The notes under the pieces: model-generated
Databases searched by the model: none
What the model saw: the letters and a program-made list of their open reading frames with translations, nothing else
What the model was told of the DNA's origin: nothing
Position numbers and translations under genes: made by a program
Assembly (NCBI GenBank): GCA_945888895.1
Contig: CAMDAY010000050.1
Span: forward strand, 1 to 11,252
Length of the DNA: 11,252 nt
Source: Dehalococcoides mccartyi
Lineage (GTDB): Bacteria > Chloroflexota > Dehalococcoidia > UBA2979
Direction: 5' to 3'
In this document: piece after piece, positions 6,149 through 11,252 of the stretch
Numbering within the stretch: position 1 is the first letter of the stretch
How the letters are laid out: each line of letters begins with the position of its first letter

Positions 6149-6964
6149 TCATAGCGGGCGGCGCGGTAGGGTGAAGGTGAACGTGGTGCCGGTCTGCCCA
6201 TCGGAGTCGCAGACGATCTCGCCGCCGTGGAGCTCCACGATCGAGCGCGCGATCGCCAGGCCCAGACCCGTGCCGCCCGTCGTCCGCCGTCCCGCGCTGG
6301 TCCGGTAGAACTTCTCGAACAGGCCGGCCTGCTCCTCGGGCGGGATGCCGATGCCGCTGTCCGCGACGGCGACCGAGGCAAACGCGCGCCCACCCTCGAT
6401 GCGCACGTCGATCTCGCCGTTCGGTGGCGTGTACTTGATCGCGTTCGAGATCAGGTTGGATAGCACCTGCTCCACGCGGGGGGTGTCCGCCCACACCATC
6501 ACCGTGTTCGCATCCTCCGGCAGGACGAGGCGCAGCTGGTGCTTCCGCTCGCCCGCCGCTCCGGCGGCGGCACGGACGGCTCGCCGGACGATCTCGATGA
6601 GGTCGACGGAGGCGGGCACGATCTGCATCCGCCCGGAGTCCAGGGCGGACATGTCGAGGAGGTCGCTCGTGAGTGTCATCAGCCGCTCGGAGTTCTGTCG
6701 GAGCACCTCGACGATGCGCTCCTGCGTGGCGTTCAGCCCACCGGCGTGATGGCCGTGCAGCAGGTCGATCGTGGTGCGGATGAGCGTCAGCGGCGTGCGG
6801 AGCTCGTGACCGACCATCGACACGAAGTAGCGCTTCACGCGCTCGGCCTCGGCCTCTGCGGAGAGGTCGCGAATCAGCAGGATGACCCCGGCACGCGAAG
6901 GGTCGGGGTCGGGGAACGGCCCCGCGGTCACCGCAAGCTGGTGCCCGCCCGAGTCGACGAGCAC
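6149..6964 (-). CDS. histidine kinase catalytic half (C-terminal fragment of the split gene)
   Basis: This 271-codon frame carries the complete kinase core. The H-box FVSMVGHELRTPLTLI (47-62) has the phospho-accepting H53. The N-box NLISNAIKYTPP (170-181), the G1 box DSGIGIPPEE (202-211), the F-box LFEKFYRT (215-222) and the G2 box GGTGLGLAI (230-238) are all intact. A GTG at 6964 could serve as an internal start, but no clear ribosome site precedes it, and the first nine residues repeat the end of the upstream half. It is therefore best read as the detached C-terminus of the sensor gene. If translated alone it would be a soluble kinase without sensor input. Confidence 0.8.
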   Translation of the reverse strand: MLVDSGGHQLAVTAGPFPDPDPSRAGVILLIRDLSAEAEAERVKRYFVSMVGHELRTPLTLIRTTIDLLHGHHAGGLNATQERIVEVLRQNSERLMTLTSDLLDMSALDSGRMQIVPASVDLIEIVRRAVRAAAGAAGERKHQLRLVLPEDANTVMVWADTPRVEQVLSNLISNAIKYTPPNGEIDVRIEGGRAFASVAVADSGIGIPPEEQAGLFEKFYRTSAGRRTTGGTGLGLAIARSIVELHGGEIVCDSDGQTGTTFTFTLPRRPL

Positions 6965-7014
6965 CGGGGGGGTGCTGGTGCCCGCCCGAGTCGACGAGCA
7001 CCGGGGGGGTGCTG
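6937..7014. repeat. perfect 37-bp tandem duplication in the kinase gene
   Basis: Bases 6937-6973 are repeated exactly at 6974-7010, and the first four bases of the unit (GCTG) occur again at 7011-7014. The structure is GCTG, 33 bases, GCTG, 33 bases, GCTG, as expected from slippage between short repeats. Each unit includes a run of seven G. Since 37 is not a multiple of three, the extra copy shifts the kinase frame. Confidence 0.97.
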
Positions 7015-8862
7015 TTGCGCGCTTCCCCCGCGCGCAGGCGCAGCGTTTCCAGCGTGGCCGGCGCGACGGGGAGCCACTCGTTCGTGGGGTGCCCGATGAT
7101 GTCCGCCCGCGTCAGGCCGAGGAGCCGCGCCGCGGCGGGGTTGCAGATCTGACCGATGTTCAGGTGGTCGACCACGACCACGCCGTCCGCCATCTCCCGG
7201 AGCACCGCCTCCGCCACGCGCCGGTTCTCCTCGACCTCGTCGGCGAGCTCGGAGCGTTCGAGGGTGGCCGTGACCTCGTGTGCGATCGAGCGCAGAAGCT
7301 CGCGACGCTGCGGTGTCAGCGACATCGCGCCGACCGAGGTGATGACGACGACGCCGGCCGTGCCGTCCGGTGTCTGCATCGGCGCGACGGCGAGGCCGCC
7401 GATCAGCCACGACGGGAGGCGCTGCGATTCCAGCTGGGCTGCGGTGTCCTCGATGCCGAGTTCGACGAGGGGCGACAGCGCCATGTGCTTCTCGATCACC
7501 TCAAGCGCCGCGCTCGCCGCCCCGGGCGGGAGGCCGGCGCTCGCCGCCGTGGAGAGTGCGCCTTCCTCAGTTGCGAGTGCGATGAAGGCGCCGTCGGCCC
7601 ACTCGAGGCGGAGCAGCTCCTCGGTCATGCTGGGCAACCCGCGGGCCGACTCGCCCGCCAGTTGCGCGACGACCGTTTGCATCACATGGAGGTCCTGCGT
7701 CACCTCGGACAGGCTGGCGTCCGATGTGGATACGCGGCTCGCGAGGTCGCGGTTCGCGCTCTGGAGCGCTTCGCGGCTCTGACGGATGGCGAGGCGCATG
7801 TCCTCCATCGCCTCGCCCAACCGGCGGAGTTCGACGGGGCCGCTGGCGGGTACGGGGCTCTCCAGGTCGTTCTGTTGCAGGCGACCGGCCGCGACGAGCA
7901 AGGGCTGCATCGGGCGCAATGCCAGCCAGCCGAAGAGCCAGGCGGCCCCCGTGGCGAGGAATATCGCGACGAGCATGGTGCGAAGGATCGAGCCGCGCGT
8001 CTCCAGTACGGTCTCGTTGATCAGCTCGTGGTCGATGGCGAGGTAGATGTCGCCCAGCAGCGTCCCGGCAGCGTCACGGTAGGTGGCGAGTCCGACCACG
8101 TGCTCGCGATCAGCGAACGCGAGGTGAGCGGGTGATTCCTTGGCGCGCCGACGGAAGTCGTCCGTGATCGCCGCCGGGTCTAACTGGACGTCTGCGTCAG
8201 ACTTCGCGGTCACCCGCCCCCCGCTGATCACCGCGACGTTCGTGTTGGCCACGGAGGCGGCGGCGGCGGCGGCGAACGTCCGGTCAAACGAGGTGACCGC
8301 CTCGACCGCGTCGAGTGGTCGACCGTCCCCACCGAGGATGGGCGAGATCCCGGACATCGTGAGGCCCATTGTCTCGTCGAGGCGTACGAAGCCCTCGGCT
8401 CGGCCGGACCGCAGGACGGCCATCACTTCCGCCGGTACCGCGCGTTGCGCTGAGTTCTGGGGCGCCTCCGCGCGCAGCATGAGGTTGCCGTTCGGTCCGT
8501 ATACGCGGATGCCGCTCGCACCAGCCTGCGCGAGGCTGGTGCGCGTCATGTGTGCCGTCGCGATCTGCACCGCGCTGTTGATGTTGTTGACCTGAATGGC
8601 GCCCACGAACTGCTGCTGATCGGCCAGGATCGTCGCGCTCACTACGCGCTGCTGCACCTCGCTCTCCACGCGATCTTCGACCTGCATGACGGAGAGCTTC
8701 ACCTGATCGGCGAAGCGCGTTTTTGCCTGTTCGTGCAGGTCGGTGTTCACGCGCCAGAGCATGGCGGAGCCAACCAGTGCGATCACGAGCACCGGCCCCA
8801 GCGTGATCTGAACCCAGAGTCGCCCGAAAGGCCCCGGCAATACGTGCCTTCCCGTTCGCGCG

Positions 8863-10053
8863 TTAGCCCGCCGCGATCTCCGTCAGCACCGCGTCGATGA
8901 TGTCGATGGCCTCATCGATCTCCTCGGCGGACACGTTGAGTGGCGGCAGGAAGCGGACGACGTTCGGCCGCACCGGGTTGATCAGCAGCCCGCGCGCCAT
9001 CGCCTTCGTGGCAACGTCCGGCGCGATGTCGGATGCGAAGACGAGGCCGCGGAGCAGTCCCGCGCCGCGCTGACCGGCCACCAGCGGCGACCGATCCTCG
9101 AGGCCCGCGAGCCGCTTCTCAAGCTGGTCGCCGCGCTCGTTCACGTTCTGGAGCACACCGCCCTCGATGAGTTGGCGCACGACGTACGCACCCGCAGCCG
9201 TCGACAGGGCGTTGCCACCGAAGGTGGAGCCGTGGTCGCCCGGCTCGAAGATGGCGCAGGCCTCCTTCGCGAGCATCGCGCCGATGGGTACCCCGCCGCC
9301 GAGGCCCTTTGCCAGCGTCATGATGTCGGGCTCGATGCCCGCCTGCTCGTACGCCCAGAGCGTCCCCGTGCGGCCGGTGCCCGTCTGCACCTCGTCGAGG
9401 ATCAGCAGGATGCCCTGCTCATCGCACCATGCGCGGACGCGCTTCAGGTAGTCAGCGGCGGGCACGTTCACCCCGCCCTCGCCCTGGATCGGCTCGAGCA
9501 GGATCGCGGCGGTGTTGGCATTCGTCGCGGCCTTGATCGCGTCCACGTCGTCGTAGTCCACGAAGACGAAGCCGGGGATCATCGGGCCGAACGGGTCGCG
9601 GTAGCGGGGGGTGCCAGTGGCGGCGACGCTGCCCAGCGTGCGGCCGTGGAAGCCGTTGTGGGTCGCGATGATCTCGTACGCGCCGTTGCGGTTCAGGATG
9701 CCCCACTTGCGGGCCATCTTGATCGCCGCCTCGTTCGCCTCCGCGCCCGAGTTGCAGAAGAAGACGCGGTCGAGCGCCGAGTTCCCGACGAGGAGCTCCG
9801 CGAGCTCGATCTGCGGCTCGGTGTAGAACAGGTTCGAGACCTGGATGAGCGTGCCCGCTTGCTTCGCGATCACCTCGGTCAGACCGGGGTGGGCGTGACC
9901 TAGCGCGTCGACGGCGATGCCGGCGATGAAGTCGAGGTAGCTGCGGCCCTCGTCGTCGAAGACGCGCGTGCCCTGGCCGCGCACCAGCGTCAGCGGCTGG
10001 CGGCGGTACGTGGTCATGTGCACGACGGCTTCACGCGCAGGGATATTGCCCAC
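8863..10053 (-). CDS. argD: acetylornithine aminotransferase
   Basis: The 396-residue PLP enzyme of aminotransferase class III transfers an amino group from glutamate to N-acetylglutamate semialdehyde, giving N-acetylornithine. Visible motifs are NSGAEANEAAIKMARK (101-116), HNGFHGRT (132-139), LLEPIQGEGG (186-194), ILDEVQTGTGRTG (218-230) with the cofactor-binding D220, and TLAKGLGGGVPIGAM (246-260) with the Schiff-base lysine K249. STFGGN (276-281) contacts the phosphate. Close relatives act on succinylornithine or LysW-bound substrates; argG and argH nearby favour arginine synthesis. GTG at 10053 is chosen because AGGAGG lies exactly six bases upstream. An ATG 12 codons in would lack such a site. 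It starts 23 bp after the UPF0182 gene and is probably cotranscribed with it. Confidence 0.94.
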   Translation of the reverse strand: MGNIPAREAVVHMTTYRRQPLTLVRGQGTRVFDDEGRSYLDFIAGIAVDALGHAHPGLTEVIAKQAGTLIQVSNLFYTEPQIELAELLVGNSALDRVFFCNSGAEANEAAIKMARKWGILNRNGAYEIIATHNGFHGRTLGSVAATGTPRYRDPFGPMIPGFVFVDYDDVDAIKAATNANTAAILLEPIQGEGGVNVPAADYLKRVRAWCDEQGILLILDEVQTGTGRTGTLWAYEQAGIEPDIMTLAKGLGGGVPIGAMLAKEACAIFEPGDHGSTFGGNALSTAAGAYVVRQLIEGGVLQNVNERGDQLEKRLAGLEDRSPLVAGQRGAGLLRGLVFASDIAPDVATKAMARGLLINPVRPNVVRFLPPLNVSAEEIDEAIDIIDAVLTEIAAG

Positions 10054-10059
10054 AGTGTT

Positions 10060-10065
10060 CCTCCT
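10060..10065 (-). promoter_or_regulatory. strong ribosome-binding site for argD
   Basis: The minus strand reads AGGAGG six bases before GTG 10053. It fixes the start 12 codons upstream of the first ATG and lies in the 23-bp gap after the UPF0182 stop. Confidence 0.85.
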
Positions 10066-10076
10066 CGTGCCCGCGC

Positions 10077-11252
10077 TTATCGAGCGGGCGTCTGCGGCTG
10101 CGTCTGCAGCTGCTTCTGAATCGCTTCCAGGATCGCCCGCAGGCGGTCGAGCTCTTGCTGCGTCGCGTTCGAGGACTGCTGCGCCTGTCGCAACAACTCT
10201 TCGAGTGTGCCGGGTGAGATCGTCGGCGTCCCACCGGGCCTCGGCGTGGCGGTCGGCGTGGCGGCGCCGGGGGCCGGAGTCGCTGCCGCGCCGGGCTGTG
10301 CGCCGGGCTGATTCGGCGCGGCCTGCGGCCCGCTCGTCAACGAGGCTGGACGCTTGCCCATCACCACGTCGAGCGCCTCTGGGAACGTCTTTTCCATCGC
10401 GATCTGGGTCCCGTTCGCCACGACGACGCGCACCAGCTCGGGCAGCTTCGAGTTCTCCGACTGCAGATAGACCGGTTGCACGAAGAGGAACGAGGTGCCG
10501 ACGGGGATCATCAGCAGGTTGCCGCGCAGCACGGACGATCCGGACTGGTTCCACAGCGTGATCTGCTGCGAGATCAGCGGGTTCTGGTCGATGCGCGCCT
10601 CGATCTGCGCGGGGCCGAAGACGAGGTCCTCCGTCGGGAAGCGGTATGCGCGCAACTTGCCCAGGTTTCCGCCGTCGGATCGGCCGGCGAGCCAGGCGAC
10701 GGTGTTCTGCCGGTTGCGCGGCGTGAACGGCATGATCAGCACGAACTCCGCGCGGTCGACGCCCGCCGCGCGCTGCTCGTCAGGCAGCACCATGGTCACG
10801 TAGTAGGGTTCGATCGCCTGGGTCTTGCCGCCCTTCGTCTCCGCCGGGATGTTCCACACGTCCTCGCCGATGAAGAACACGCTCGGGTCGGTGATGTGGT
10901 AGCGCAGGTAGAGTTGCGACTGGAGCTTGAACAGGTCCAGCGGGTAGCGCATGTGCGCCCGCACCGCCGCGGGGATCGCATCGTTCGGCTCGAACAGGTC
11001 GGGGAAGATGCTCGCCCACGTTCGGACGATCGGATCCTCGCCGTCCAGGAGATAGAAGTGCATGTCGCCCGTCTGGGCGTCGATGGTGATCTGCACGCTG
11101 CTGCGCACGTAGTTCACGGCGCCCAGCAGGCCGCTGGGCTGCGCGTACGGGAACCGCGTCGAGGTGGTGTACGCGGACTGCAGCCACATGATCCGTCCGT
11201 CGATGACGACCATGTACGGGTCGGAGTCGAGCTGCAGGAACGGCGCGACCTT
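10077..11252 (-). CDS. UPF0182 family membrane protein, partial (N-terminus beyond right edge)
   Basis: The open frame enters at 11252 and ends at 10077, giving 391 codons of the C-terminal half. The opening APFLQLDSDPYMVVIDGR, followed by WLQSAYTTSTRFPY, is the hallmark of UPF0182 proteins, whose missing N-terminus normally holds several membrane helices. The region with PYYVTMVLPDEQ and EFVLIMPFTPRNR is the conserved soluble domain, probably extracytoplasmic. After it comes a Pro/Ala/Thr-rich linker and a terminal Gln-rich helix (TLEELLRQAQQ onward) likely to form a coiled coil. No enzymatic function is known for the family. Membership is certain; role is unknown. The stop lies 23 bp before argD, so it shares a transcript with the arginine genes or supplies their upstream promoter beyond the window. 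Confidence 0.92.
   Translation of the reverse strand, partial: KVAPFLQLDSDPYMVVIDGRIMWLQSAYTTSTRFPYAQPSGLLGAVNYVRSSVQITIDAQTGDMHFYLLDGEDPIVRTWASIFPDLFEPNDAIPAAVRAHMRYPLDLFKLQSQLYLRYHITDPSVFFIGEDVWNIPAETKGGKTQAIEPYYVTMVLPDEQRAAGVDRAEFVLIMPFTPRNRQNTVAWLAGRSDGGNLGKLRAYRFPTEDLVFGPAQIEARIDQNPLISQQITLWNQSGSSVLRGNLLMIPVGTSFLFVQPVYLQSENSKLPELVRVVVANGTQIAMEKTFPEALDVVMGKRPASLTSGPQAAPNQPGAQPGAAATPAPGAATPTATPRPGGTPTISPGTLEELLRQAQQSSNATQQELDRLRAILEAIQKQLQTQPQTPAR
10241..10264. repeat. 12-bp tandem repeat in the UPF0182 Pro/Thr linker
   Basis: TCGGCGTGGCGG occurs twice in a row. It is in frame on the minus strand and encodes the ATPTATP part of the linker, so a change of copy number would alter linker length by four residues without breaking the frame. 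Confidence 0.8.

Larger units (their letters stand above)
6149..8840 (-). pseudogene. membrane sensor histidine kinase, split by a 37-bp tandem duplication
   Basis: In N-to-C order the gene encodes: a membrane helix (about 8-28); a large extracytoplasmic sensor region (about 30-280, perhaps a double Cache fold); a second helix (about 286-308); a HAMP-like segment (309-360); a linker helix; a GAF-like domain (about 385-530); and a PAS domain from about 540 (ADGVVVVDHLNIGQICNPAA). The frame is then lost near residue 622. In the shifted frame it resumes with HisKA and the ATPase domain, ending at 6149. The first frame runs on as unrelated Arg/Pro-rich residues to a stop at 6141. Removing one 37-bp unit joins the halves into about 884 residues. 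TTG at 8840 is chosen because GGAAGG lies six bases upstream. It starts 22 bp after argD. Ligand and partner regulator are unknown; no response regulator is adjacent. As sequenced, the N-terminal product lacks the kinase core. Confidence 0.87.

Noticed and set aside
4950..6308. Long open frame antisense to argG
   Set aside because: It is a shadow of argG, composed mostly of Val, Arg, Ala and Asp with no motifs.
8256..8276. GCG/GGC triplet run in the kinase sensor domain
   Set aside because: It simply encodes a short alanine stretch and stays in frame; it is ordinary for this base composition.
6141..8840. A single 899-residue protein covering the whole kinase gene
   Set aside because: After about residue 622 the frame is wrong (Arg/Pro/His-rich), while the kinase motifs lie in the neighbouring frame. 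The full-length frame is a high-GC accident.
10054..10554. N-terminal extension of argD upstream to 10554
   Set aside because: It overlaps the UPF0182 coding sequence out of frame. A strong AGGAGG site fixes the start at 10053.

Overview
The window is a GC-rich (roughly two-thirds G+C in most genes), densely packed bacterial chromosome segment. Gene content fits a Chloroflexota-like or deep Gram-positive-type bacterium: a UPF0182 membrane protein, a FakA-type DAK2 protein divergent from rpmB, and an arginine cluster with an embedded sensor kinase. The phylum is an inference from gene content only. No tRNA, rRNA, CRISPR array or transposase was seen.

Layout from left to right. The 5' part of a FakA/YloV-like DAK2-domain gene (minus strand, running off the left edge) is divergent from rpmB (plus strand, ribosomal protein L28), with about 208 bp between them. 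A hairpin terminator follows rpmB. Next, on the minus strand, comes a small membrane protein with a superinfection-immunity-like domain and a C-terminal zinc ribbon. Then comes a long minus-strand run: UPF0182 (right edge, partial), argD, a sensor histidine kinase, argG, argH and rpe. A plus-strand uracil-DNA-glycosylase-like gene sits between argG and argH.

How the genes work together. ArgD, ArgG and ArgH are late steps of arginine biosynthesis (N-acetylornithine formation, argininosuccinate synthesis and cleavage). argH and rpe overlap by 4 bp, and UPF0182, argD and the kinase gene are separated by only 22-23 bp, so most of the run is probably cotranscribed. The kinase has no response regulator beside it.

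Main points of interest. (1) The histidine kinase gene is split by a perfect 37-bp tandem duplication inside its PAS/HisKA linker; removing one copy restores a single frame of about 884 codons. (2) The UDG-like gene is less GC-rich than its neighbours, points against the operon, and has a hybrid or eroded set of family motifs. (3) The small Imm-like zinc-ribbon protein is also less GC-rich and lies at the other end of the arginine run. These two genes look like later insertions. No complete new multi-gene system is evident; the clearest unexplained signals are the duplicated kinase and the two atypical accessory genes.
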